This document shows positions 16,713 to 31,303 of a DNA stretch of 59,693 nt, piece by piece (the stretch's first letter is position 1; the number at the start of each line of letters is the position of its first letter). Source of the stretch: Rhodopseudomonas sp. BR0M22 (lineage in GTDB: Bacteria; Pseudomonadota; Alphaproteobacteria; Rhizobiales; Xanthobacteraceae). The DNA lies in contig NZ_QUMK01000031.1 in NCBI RefSeq assembly GCF_010907035.1, positions 1 through 59,693 of the forward strand, given 5' to 3'. Both the position numbers and the translations under genes were made by a program. The notes under the pieces are model-generated. The model did no database searches. It was not told the origin of the DNA and was given only the letters and a program-made list of their open reading frames with translations.

Positions 16713-18911
16713 GTGGCAGCTATTGCCTCGAGCAGCCCCGCATTCGGGACCGCCGATCTTTCGAATTGCGAACGCGAAGAGATCCATCTCGCCGGCTCGA
16801 TCCAGCCGCACGGCGCTCTTCTGGTCGTCAGCGAGCCGGATCATCGCGTCATCCAGGCCAGCGCCAACGCTGCGGAATTCCTGAACCTCAAGCGGGTGCT
16901 CGGCGTTCCGCTCGCTGAGATCGATGGCGATCTGCTGATCAAGATCCTGCCGCATCTCGATCCGACCGCCGAGGGCATGGCGGTCGCGGTGCGCTGCCGG
17001 ATCGGCGATCCGGCTTCGGATTACGACGGGTTGATCCACCGGCCGTCGAGCGGTGGATTGGTGATCGAGCTCGAACGCGCCGGCCCGCCGATCGATCTGT
17101 CGGGCTCTCTGGCGCCGGCGCTGGAGCGGATTCGCGGTGCCGGTTCGCTGCGCGCGCTGTGCGACGACGCCGCGCTGCTGTTCCAGCAACGCACCGGCTA
17201 CGACCGGGTGATGGTGTATCGTTTCGACGAGGAGGGCCACGGCGAGGTGTTCTCAGAACGCCACGTCCCCGGCCTCGAATCCTATCTCGGCAATCGCTAT
17301 CCGTCGTCGGACATTCCGCAAATGGCGCGCCGGCTCTACGAGCGCCAGCGCGTGCGGGTGCTGGTCGACGTCGGCTATCAGCCGGTGCCGATCGAGCCGC
17401 GACTGTCGCCGCTGACCGGGCATGATCTCGACATGTCGGGCTGCTTTCTGCGCTCGATGTCGCCGATCCATCTGCAATACCTGAAGAACATGGGCGTCCG
17501 GGCCACGCTGGTGGTGTCGCTCGTGGTCGGCGGCAAGCTGTGGGGATTGGTGGCCTGTCACCATTATCTGCCGCGCTTCATCCATTTCGAGTTGCGCGCG
17601 ATCTGCGAGCTGCTCGCCGAGGCGATCGCGACCCGCATCACTGCGCTGGAGAGCTTCGCCCAGAGTCAGTCCGAGCTGTTCGTGCAGAGGCTCGAGCAGC
17701 GCATGATCGAATCGATCACCCGCGAGGGCGACTGGCGTCCGGCGATCTTCGACACCACGCAATCGATCCTGCAGCCGCTGCGCGCTTCCGGCTGCGCGCT
17801 GGTCTACGAAGATCAGATCAGGACGGTCGGCGAGGTGCCCGGCACCCAGGACATTCGCGCGATCGCCGCCTGGCTCGACGGTTTGCCGCGATCACTGGTG
17901 ACCTCGACCGCTTCGCTCGGCCTTGAGATACCCCGTTTCGCGCACCTGACCCGGGAGGCGAGCGGGGTCGTGGCCGCGCCGATCTCGGATCATCGCGGCG
18001 AATTCGTGATCTGGTTTCGCCCCGAGCGCGTGCACACCGTCACCTGGGGCGGCGATCCGAAAAAGCCGTTCACGATCGGCGACAGTCCGGCCGACCTGTC
18101 GCCGCGGCGATCCTTCGCGAAGTGGCACCAGGTGGTCGAGGGCACGTCCGATCCCTGGACCGCGGCCGATCTCGCCGCTGCTCGTAATATCGGCCAGACC
18201 GTGGCCGATATCGTGCTGCAGTTCCGCGCTGTGCGGACGCTGATCGCGCGCGAGCAATACGAACAGTTCTCCAGTCAGCTCGAGGCGTCGTTGCAGCCTG
18301 TGCTGATCACCGATGCCGATGGCCACATCGTTCTGATGAACGACGCGTTTCGTGCGATGCTGCCGGCTGGCGCGCCTGCGCTCGCACATCTGGAAGATCT
18401 CGCCAGTCTGTTCGTCGAGCCGCGCGATTTTCTGCTCAACGTCGCTGAACTGCTCGATTATGCACGCGGATGGCGCGGCGAGGTGTTGTTGCGCGGCGCC
18501 GGCAACACCCCGCGGCCGTTGCTGGTCCGTGCCGATCCGGTGACCCCGTCGCAGGACCGGGCGCTCGGCTTCGTGTTGATCTTCAACGACGCGACTGATC
18601 GCCGCACAGCTGCTGCGGCGCGCACCAGGTTTCAGGAGGGGCTCCTCGCCAGCTCACGGCCCGGCCTCCGGCTGGATTCCAAATCGGACCTGCTGCACGA
18701 GAAGCTGTTGTCGGCGCTGGTCGAGAATGCCCAGCTCGCGGCGCTCGAAATCACCTACGGCGTCGAGACGGGACGGATTGCCGAACTGCTCGAGGGCGTG
18801 CGGCAGTCGATGCTGCGCACCGCCGAAGTTCTCGGCCATCTTGTGGAGCATTCCGCCCGCACCACGCGCAGCGACCACAGCGAAGACGGATCGCGCGACA
18901 AGAAGACTTAG
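16713..18911 (+). CDS. bphP: Bacteriophytochrome (BphP1), PpsR2 antagonist, without kinase domain
   Basis: 732 residues from a GTG start. Domains: N-terminal PAS with biliverdin-binding C19 (DLSNCEREEIHLAG), GAF (~140-305) with the PASDIP-type motif around D200 (SSDIPQMA), PHY (~320-500), an output PAS (~515-635) and a C-terminal helical region. No histidine kinase (H-box, ATPase) is present, so signalling is presumably by protein contact with PpsR2, as established for R. palustris BphP1, a far-red/near-infrared sensor. The frame is unbroken. I recall that reference strain CGA009 has a frameshift in this gene; if so, this is another strain. It ends before a palindromic repeat and the convergent heme oxygenase gene. 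Confidence 0.95.
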   Translation: MAAIASSSPAFGTADLSNCEREEIHLAGSIQPHGALLVVSEPDHRVIQASANAAEFLNLKRVLGVPLAEIDGDLLIKILPHLDPTAEGMAVAVRCRIGDPASDYDGLIHRPSSGGLVIELERAGPPIDLSGSLAPALERIRGAGSLRALCDDAALLFQQRTGYDRVMVYRFDEEGHGEVFSERHVPGLESYLGNRYPSSDIPQMARRLYERQRVRVLVDVGYQPVPIEPRLSPLTGHDLDMSGCFLRSMSPIHLQYLKNMGVRATLVVSLVVGGKLWGLVACHHYLPRFIHFELRAICELLAEAIATRITALESFAQSQSELFVQRLEQRMIESITREGDWRPAIFDTTQSILQPLRASGCALVYEDQIRTVGEVPGTQDIRAIAAWLDGLPRSLVTSTASLGLEIPRFAHLTREASGVVAAPISDHRGEFVIWFRPERVHTVTWGGDPKKPFTIGDSPADLSPRRSFAKWHQVVEGTSDPWTAADLAAARNIGQTVADIVLQFRAVRTLIAREQYEQFSSQLEASLQPVLITDADGHIVLMNDAFRAMLPAGAPALAHLEDLASLFVEPRDFLLNVAELLDYARGWRGEVLLRGAGNTPRPLLVRADPVTPSQDRALGFVLIFNDATDRRTAAAARTRFQEGLLASSRPGLRLDSKSDLLHEKLLSALVENAQLAALEITYGVETGRIAELLEGVRQSMLRTAEVLGHLVEHSARTTRSDHSEDGSRDKKT

Positions 18912-18973
18912 ATTATTTCTGCTTTCGACAGAATCAGGACCGCACTTCCTATCGGTCGCAGCCTGCAGAACCT

Positions 18974-19076
18974 CATGGTGAGGAGGCGCGAAGCGCCGTT
19001 TCAAACCATGCGCCGCACGCGATGTGGCTCCTCATCCTTCGAGACGCCGGCTTTGCCGGTCTCCTCAGGATGAGGA
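18974..19076. repeat. Interspersed palindromic repeat, family A, copy 1
   Basis: About 103 bases with nested dyads: CATGGT/ACCATG around GGCGC-GAA-GCGCC, then CTCATCCT/AGGATGAG around GCCGGC. A close copy is at 37217-37320, and similarity extends upstream (TTCTGCTTT...AGAATCAG at 18918 and 37162). It lies between the convergent bphP and heme oxygenase genes. Confidence 0.85.
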
Positions 19077-19165
19077 CGTTCGGCCCGTGGCAAGGGCCAA
19101 ATCCGCTTCGATCAATCGATAGAGCGCTGTAGGTCCCATCTGGGCGCGCCGCGGAAAGGCGGCCT

Positions 19166-19825
19166 TCAGGCCTGGTGGCGCTGTACGTCCATCGACAGTG
19201 CGATGTTGTAGGTGAACGCCACCGCGCCTTCCTCGATGATCGCAGCCGGATCGGGCGCGGCCGCGCCGGCACGTTCCAGCGCGTTGCGATAGTCGGTCTT
19301 CAACGTCGCCGGATCACCGATCGCGGAAAAGTCGTAATGCGCCAGTTCGTCGGCGCCGAGCTGCATGGTTTTCTCCAGCAGCCGACGCACGATCTGTCCG
19401 CCGTTGAGATCGCCGAGATAGCGCGTGTAGGCGTGCGCGATCAGCAGGCTGCCGTCGCCTTGGCTCACTTGCACGATCCTCTCGGCATAGGCTGCGGCGG
19501 ACGGCAGGACCGGCAGCCGTTCCCTCCAATCCGCGCCGGCGAGTGCCTTCAGGTCGGATTCGATGGCGGGCGTGCGTGCCAGCGAATACGCGGCCAGCGG
19601 CGACAGGATCGGATTGTCACGATGACGTTCGATGCCGGCCTCGATCGCCTGATAGGTGGGATGAAGATTGCGCAGCAGCAGCGTGTAGCCGTCGCGTCCT
19701 GCGGTTCCGTGCAGGATCTTTGCGAGGATGCCGGACTTCTCAGCTTCGAGGTGTAACTGTCGAGTTCGCACATACAATGCGGTGACGACGCTGTCCGCGC
19801 CGCGCTCCGCTGCTTCCACAACCAT
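19166..19825 (-). CDS. bphO: Biliverdin-producing heme oxygenase
   Basis: 219 residues, HmuO/BphO type. The proximal heme ligand is probably H25 (TRQLHLEAEK); the distal-helix glycines are in YLGDLNGGQIVRR. It opens heme to biliverdin, iron and CO, and biliverdin is the chromophore of BphP encoded next door. It lies 60 bases downstream of aerR on the same strand, so one transcript is likely, with the palindromic repeat and bphP on its other side. Its ribosome binding site (GGAGG) can be masked by a hairpin. A role in iron acquisition is a less likely alternative given the context. The symbol hmuO is also used. Confidence 0.9.
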   Translation of the reverse strand: MVVEAAERGADSVVTALYVRTRQLHLEAEKSGILAKILHGTAGRDGYTLLLRNLHPTYQAIEAGIERHRDNPILSPLAAYSLARTPAIESDLKALAGADWRERLPVLPSAAAYAERIVQVSQGDGSLLIAHAYTRYLGDLNGGQIVRRLLEKTMQLGADELAHYDFSAIGDPATLKTDYRNALERAGAAAPDPAAIIEEGAVAFTYNIALSMDVQRHQA

Positions 19826-19831
19826 GCCGGT

Positions 19832-19849
19832 CCTCCAATGCAGGAGGCC
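19832..19849 (-). promoter_or_regulatory. Hairpin covering the heme oxygenase ribosome binding site
   Basis: On the - strand CCTCC (19847-19843) can pair with the Shine-Dalgarno GGAGG (19836-19832) across TGCATT, extended by GG/CC with one bulged A. A TATAAG -10-like hexamer is just upstream (19854-19849). Confidence 0.45.
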
Positions 19850-19885
19850 TTATACCAGAAATCGCAGTCCGCGCGCGAACCGACG

Positions 19886-20767
19886 TCAGCTCTTGTTCCG
19901 CGCCGCGTGGACCAGCTCACGGGCAAGTCCCGGCGCGCTCGCGCCATCGACCGCGCAGCCGTCCGCACCGACTGCACGGATCAATTCCGGCCGGCGAACC
20001 AGAAGCGGGCCACCGAGCAGAACCGCGACATGGCGATTGCGAGAATCGCGGCGGATGTTCTGGATGTCGTGCTTCAATTGATCGAGATGGCGCTCGCCGC
20101 CGACCGAAAAGCCGACGACGTCGAACGCCCGCTCCTGCACCAACGCGATCATCTCGCGGCGCGAGTCGAACGGGCCGGTCCAGATGTCCCACCCGTCGCG
20201 CCGGAAGAATTCCGCGACCATCGTCAGGCCGAAGCTGTGTTGCTCGCCGGGAATCGTCGTTAGCAGCGCCGTACCGGTGCCGCTCACGCGCCGCTCGTCG
20301 GCGACGCTCTCGCCGATCCGTCGAAGCATGCGTTGCAGGCGACTAACCGCGAGCGTGACGTTGACGAAGCTGGCGGTGTCGTCCTCCCACATCTCGCCGA
20401 GGCGATGCGCGGCGGGGGCGAGCAGGTTGAGGAAGATCAATTCGGTGGCAGTCCCCTGCGAGATAAGACTCTCCACGTAGTCGAAGGCTGCCGTCTCGTC
20501 GTGGCTGAGAACCAGCAAGGTGAACTGCTGCACACCGAAAGACGTACCAGGATCGACCGGGGTGGACATGCTCGGAAATGGGATCTGCGACGGCGTCGTT
20601 CGGGAAAACGCGAGGGTTCGGAGCGAGGTGGCGATGGCCGATGACTGGAGTGGCGGGGGACACCGCCAGATAGGCTCCGAAATCGCCGGGGTCAGGGGAG
20701 TCACCGGGAAGGTGGCTGGTTCGGCGGCGGTATTCGCCGCGGTCGGATGATCGTCCCAGTCCGCCAT
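19886..20767 (-). CDS. aerR: AerR/PpaA-type cobalamin-binding photosynthesis regulator
   Basis: 293 residues from ATG 20767, which has AGGGAG upstream. The C-terminal ~200 residues match the B12-binding anti-repressor group: a helical cap (LGEMWEDDTASFVNVTLAVSRL), then PGEQHSFGLTMVAEFF with the His expected to ligate cobalt, and GFSVGG and VLLGG turns of the Rossmann-like B12 fold. The first ~75 residues are Pro/Ser/Thr-rich and probably disordered. AerR and PpaA bind CrtJ/PpsR and weaken repression in a cobalamin- and light-dependent way (known in Rhodobacter). The gene is divergent from bchF and precedes heme oxygenase. Confidence 0.88.
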   Translation of the reverse strand: MADWDDHPTAANTAAEPATFPVTPLTPAISEPIWRCPPPLQSSAIATSLRTLAFSRTTPSQIPFPSMSTPVDPGTSFGVQQFTLLVLSHDETAAFDYVESLISQGTATELIFLNLLAPAAHRLGEMWEDDTASFVNVTLAVSRLQRMLRRIGESVADERRVSGTGTALLTTIPGEQHSFGLTMVAEFFRRDGWDIWTGPFDSRREMIALVQERAFDVVGFSVGGERHLDQLKHDIQNIRRDSRNRHVAVLLGGPLLVRRPELIRAVGADGCAVDGASAPGLARELVHAARNKS

Positions 20768-20797
20768 AGGGGTACTCCCTGACCATAGACATAAGGC

Positions 20798-20817
20798 TGA
20801 CGGTCCTTGGACCGTCA
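20798..20817. promoter_or_regulatory. Perfect 9-bp palindrome, possible operator of aerR
   Basis: TGACGGTCC-TT-GGACCGTCA, perfect over both arms. On the - strand it includes TTGACG (20818-20813), a candidate -35 for aerR, so a bound protein would block that promoter. It does not fit the PpsR consensus. It could also form an RNA hairpin in a longer aerR leader. Confidence 0.5.
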
Positions 20818-20828
20818 AGTTTAATTTA

Positions 20829-20846
20829 CGTATGGTTTGATTGACA
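20829..20846. promoter_or_regulatory. PpsR-type operator variant CGT-N12-ACA in the aerR-bchF gap
   Basis: CGT 20829-20831 and ACA 20844-20846, 12 bases apart. The ACA is the end of a TTGACA hexamer, as at bchC. Confidence 0.5.
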
Positions 20847-20869
20847 GTGGCATGCGTGGAGACTAGCCT
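20841..20869 (+). promoter_or_regulatory. Predicted promoter upstream of bchF
   Basis: TTGACA 20841-20846, 17-base spacer, TAGCCT 20864-20869 (weak -10). It would give bchF a leader of about 220 bases that carries the second PpsR site. Confidence 0.45.
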
Positions 20870-21005
20870 TTGTTGATCAGCCGCACTTTTGGGAGTGGCG
20901 CGGTGCATCGTCGGTCAGCAACAGATCAAGAAAATGAGGGTCTGGGTGCGACAGTCCCGGCCTCCCAACCGGTGACCTCGGTATCGCATCACCGTGATGG
21001 GGATG

Positions 21006-21023
21006 TGTCAAACATTCTTTACA
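21006..21023. promoter_or_regulatory. PpsR-type operator, perfect TGT-N12-ACA, upstream of bchF
   Basis: TGT 21006-21008, ACA 21021-21023, 12 A/T-rich bases between. ACA ends a TTTACA hexamer that could serve as a -35. It lies 74 bases before the chosen bchF start and speaks against the in-frame ATG at 21023. Confidence 0.7.
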
Positions 21024-21097
21024 TGAAGGATCCCGAGGTCGGCGCATCGCGTCATGGTGGCGCCGAGCGGGTTCAGCAACAAAAGCAAGCAGTTAAG

Positions 21098-22869
<1,772 letters not shown>

Positions 22870-22871
22870 CC

Positions 22872-24468
22872 ATGCAGCTCACCGTATGGACCTACGAAGG
22901 ACCTCCCCACGTCGGCGCGATGCGGATCGCGACCGGTATGGAAGGGCTGCACTACGTGCTGCACGCGCCGCAGGGCGACACCTACGCCGATCTGCTGTTC
23001 ACCATGATCGAGCGCCGCAACAAGCGGCCGCCGGTGACCTACACGACGTTCGCCGCGCGCGATCTCGGCAAGGACACCGCCGAACTGTTCATGACCGCGG
23101 CCCGCAACGCCTATGCGCGCTTCAAGCCGCAGGCGATGATCGTCGGTGCTTCCTGCACCGGCTCGCTGATCCAGGACGATCCCGGCGGGCTCGCCAAGTC
23201 GCTCGGCTTCTCGATTCCGGTGATACCGATCGATCTGCCGGCGTATCAGCGCAAGGAAAACTGGGGCGCGTCCGAGACGTTCTATCAGCTCGTCCGCGCG
23301 ATCGCCGGTCCGAAGGCGCCGCCGCCCGGCACCAAGCGTGCCGAACGCCCCGCAGGTCAGCGCCCCAAGTGCAATCTGCTCGGGCCGACCGCGCTCGGAT
23401 TCCGCCATCGCGACGACATCACTGAGATTACCAAGCTGCTCGGCCAGCTCGGTATCGACGTCAATGTGGTGGCGCCGATGGGCGCAACGCCGGTCGATCT
23501 CACCCGGCTCGGCGACGCCGACTTCAACGTCGTGCTGTATCCGGAAATCGCTTCGCAGGTCGCCTCGTGGCTGCAGCGGATCTTCCATCAGCCATTCACC
23601 AAGACGATTCCGATCGGCGTTTCGGCAACGCGCGAGTTCGTTCGCGAAGTCGCCGGCCTGGCCGGCGTCGATCCCGAGCCGGTTCTGGCGGCGGCTTCCA
23701 CCCGGCTGCCGTGGTACTCGCATTCGGTCGACTCGACCTACCTGACCAACAAGCGGGTCTTCATCTTCGGCGACGCCACCCATGCGATCGCCTCGGCGCG
23801 GATCGCGTCCGAAGAGCTCGGCTTCAAGGTGGTCGGGCTCGGCACCTACAGCCGTGAGTTCGGCCGCGACGTCCGCGAGGCGGCGGCGAAATACGGCGTC
23901 GAGGCGCTGATCACCGACGATTATCTCGAAGTCGAAGCCAAGGTCGCCGAACTGCATCCGGAGCTGGTGCTCGGCACCCAGATGGAGCGCCACATCGCCA
24001 AGCGCCTCGGCGTGCCCTGCGCGGTGATCTCGGCGCCGGTGCACGTTCAGGATTTCCCTGCGCGCTATGCGCCGCAGATGGGATTCGAAGGCGCCAATGT
24101 GATCTTCGACACCTGGGTTCATCCGCTGATGATGGGCCTCGAAGAACATCTTCTGGCGATGTTCAAGGACGATTTCGAATTCAAGGACGGCGCGCTGCCG
24201 TCGCATCTTGGCACCGGCCACGCACCCGCTCCCGCGCCCGCAGCGGCGGAGGTCGCCGTTGCGCTGCCGCAAAGCGCGCCGGTTCTCGACGGTGCAGCAT
24301 CTCAACCGGTCCCGGCCGCAACTGCTCCTTCGGGAGCCGTATGGGCGCCGGAAGCCGAAAAGGAACTGCTGAAGATACCGTTCTTCGTCCGCGGCAAGGC
24401 TCGACGAAATACCGAGCGCTTCGCCAACGAGAATGGTGTCGCAACAATTACTGTCGAGACATTGTACG

Positions 24469-24494
<26 letters not shown>
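22872..24494 (+). CDS. bchB: Light-independent protochlorophyllide reductase subunit B
   Basis: 540 residues, NifK-like. D36 ([10 protein letters not shown]) is the unusual aspartate ligand to the NB cluster. The catalytic body ends near residue 435. A ~50-residue Ala/Pro linker ([15 protein letters not shown] and on) then leads to the small C-terminal helical domain ([16 protein letters not shown]) common to BchB/ChlB. The linker is longer and more Ala/Pro-rich than I would expect. The last 26 bases overlap the start of bchH. Confidence 0.97.
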
Positions 24495-29149
<4,655 letters not shown>

Positions 29150-29150
<1 letters not shown>

Positions 29151-29851
29151 TGGCGTTGGGCAGCTACATCGAGCGACGCGGCGAGCTTGAAACCTATTTC
29201 GACCGTACTGCGGCCGATACCTGGGCGAAGCTGACGTCGGACGCACCCGTCAGCGGCATCCGCGCCACCGTGCGCGCCGGCCGCGACGAAATGCGCAACA
29301 CCCTGTTGTCGTGGCTTCCCGCCGACATGACCGGCACCCGGCTGCTCGACGCCGGTTGCGGCACCGGCGCGCTGTCGATCGAGGCGGCGCGGCGCGGCGC
29401 CAAGATCGTCGCGATCGATCTGTCGCCGACGCTGGTGGCGGTGGCGCGCGAGCGTCTGCCGGCCGACATCGATCCGGCCGCGATCGACTTCCGCTCCGGC
29501 GACATGCTCGACCCCGAACTCGGCGAGTTCGACTTCGTGGTCGCGATGGACTCGCTGATCCACTATCTGCCGCACGACATCTGCCGGATGCTGGCGACGC
29601 TGGCGTCGCGCACCCGTCAGTCGATGGCGGTGACGTTCGCGCCGAAGACTCCGCTTTTGACGCTGATGCATTTCGTCGGCGGCTTCTTCCCGCGCGCCGA
29701 CCGCGCGCCGGCGATCGAGCCGATCAGCGAAAAGACACTGCGCAGCCTGGTGGCCGAAGAGCCGCTGCTGGCGCAATGGCAACCCGGCCGCACCCATCGG
29801 GTGTCGTCCGGCTTCTACACCTCGCAGGCCCTGGAGATGGTTCGGCGATGA
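29150..29851 (+). CDS. bchM: Magnesium-protoporphyrin IX O-methyltransferase
   Basis: 233 residues. The SAM-binding motif LLDAGCGTGALSIEAARRGA is at about 64-83. BchM methylates the C13 propionate of Mg-protoporphyrin IX before ring E formation by AcsF. The start is ATG 29150, overlapping the bchL stop (TGATGG); the TTG codon just before it is an unlikely start. It overlaps lhaA by 4 bases. Confidence 0.95.
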
Positions 29852-31281
29852 GCCAACTTGCGGCGACATTGGCGAAAGGCTGGATGCGTCTCGGCACGCG
29901 ATTCCTGCCGTTCGCCGACGCGGCGACGAAGGAGCTTCCGCTCGGCCGTCTGCTGCGTCTGTCGCTGTTCCAGGTCTCGGTCGGCGCCTCGGTGGTGCTG
30001 CTCAACGGCACGCTCAACCGGGTGATGATCGTCGAGCTCGGCGTCACCACGCTGCTCGTCTCGCTGATGGTATCGCTGCCGCTGGTGTTCGCGCCGTTCC
30101 GCGTCCTGATCGGCTTCAAGTCCGACCATCACCGTTCGGTGCTCGGCTGGCGCCGGGTGCCGTACATCTGGATGGGTACGCTGCTGCAGTTCGGCGGCTT
30201 TGCCATCATGCCGTTCGCGCTGCTGGTGCTGTCCGGCGGCGGTGAGTATCCGGCGGTGTATGGCCAATTCGGCGCTGCGCTGGCGTTCCTCTTGGTCGGC
30301 GCCGGTCTGCACACCACGCAGACCGCCGGGCTGGCGCTCGCCACCGACATCGCGCCGGAAGACTCGCGGCCGCGGGTCGTGGCGTTTCTGTACGTGATGC
30401 TGCTGATCGGCATGACCGGCAGCGCGCTGATCTTCAGCGAACTGCTGCGCGACTTCAGCGAGCTCAGGCTCATCCAAGTCATCCAGGGCGTGGCGGTGAC
30501 GCAGCTTCTGCTCAACATCGTTGCGCTGTGGAAGCAGGAGGCCCGCAATCCGGCGCTGACCGCGTCGGCGCGTCGGCGTCCGCAGTTCGCCGAGTCCTGG
30601 GCTCAGTTCCGTGATGCCGGCGGCTCGACCCGGATGCTGGTCGCGATCGCGCTCGGCACGGCGGGCTTCTCGATGCAGGACATTCTGCTGGAGCCCTATG
30701 GCGCCCAGGTGTTGCAGCTCACCGTCGGCCAGACCACGGCGCTGACCGCATTCTTCGCACTCGGCACGCTGGCCGGCTTCGCGCTGGCGGCACGCACCCT
30801 CGGTCGCGGCGGCGACCCGTATCGGCTCGCCGGCCTCGGCGCGATGATCGGCATGTTCGCGTTCGCGGCGGTGGTGATCTCGGCGCCGGCGCAATCGGTG
30901 CTGCTGTTCCGGATCGGCACCGCGCTGATCGGTTTCGGCGGTGGCCTGTTCGCGGCCGGCACGCTGACCGCGGCGATGGCGGTGGCCTCCCGCAGTGATT
31001 CAGGAATGGCGCTCGGTACGTGGGGCGCAGTGCAGGCGACCGCAGCCGGCGGCGGCATCCTGCTCGGTGGCGGCATTCGCGACGCCGTTGCTTCGCTCGC
31101 CAGCGACGGTGCGCTCGGCGCCGTGCTGTCGGGGCCGGCGATCGGCTATTGCTTCGTCTACTACATCGAGATCGCGTTGCTGTTCGCAACGCTCGTTGCC
31201 GTGGGTCCGCTCGTGCGCACGACACGAACGGACTACACGCAGTCGTCAGCCAAATTCGGCCTCGCCGAATTTCCAGGTTAA
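29848..31281 (+). CDS. lhaA: LhaA, PucC-family light-harvesting 1 assembly factor
   Basis: 477 residues with about 12 membrane helices. The family motif LLNGTLNRVMIVELG lies in helix 1 and SDHHRSVLGWRRVPYIW in the first cytoplasmic loop. LhaA (F1696) is needed for efficient LH1 assembly and sits just before puhA in purple bacteria. It starts inside the last codons of bchM and ends 22 bases before puhA, which has its own ribosome binding site (AGAGGAAGGGG). The PucC-like gene after bchG in this window is a divergent paralogue. Confidence 0.92.
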   Translation: MSQLAATLAKGWMRLGTRFLPFADAATKELPLGRLLRLSLFQVSVGASVVLLNGTLNRVMIVELGVTTLLVSLMVSLPLVFAPFRVLIGFKSDHHRSVLGWRRVPYIWMGTLLQFGGFAIMPFALLVLSGGGEYPAVYGQFGAALAFLLVGAGLHTTQTAGLALATDIAPEDSRPRVVAFLYVMLLIGMTGSALIFSELLRDFSELRLIQVIQGVAVTQLLLNIVALWKQEARNPALTASARRRPQFAESWAQFRDAGGSTRMLVAIALGTAGFSMQDILLEPYGAQVLQLTVGQTTALTAFFALGTLAGFALAARTLGRGGDPYRLAGLGAMIGMFAFAAVVISAPAQSVLLFRIGTALIGFGGGLFAAGTLTAAMAVASRSDSGMALGTWGAVQATAAGGGILLGGGIRDAVASLASDGALGAVLSGPAIGYCFVYYIEIALLFATLVAVGPLVRTTRTDYTQSSAKFGLAEFPG

Positions 31282-31303
31282 CTAAGAGGAAGGGGTCTGT
31301 CCC

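Larger units (their letters stand above)
20768..21097. other. Divergent control region between aerR and bchF
   Basis: 330 bases. They contain a perfect 9-bp palindrome (20798-20817), a CGT-N12-ACA element with a promoter (20829-20869) and a perfect TGT-N12-ACA (21006-21023). The bchF frame stays open upstream to 20870, with an in-frame ATG at 21023, but that part does not look like BchF. Confidence 0.65.

Noticed and set aside
20870-21097. N-terminal extension of bchF
   Set aside because: It contains the perfect PpsR operator, is low complexity and exceeds the family length.
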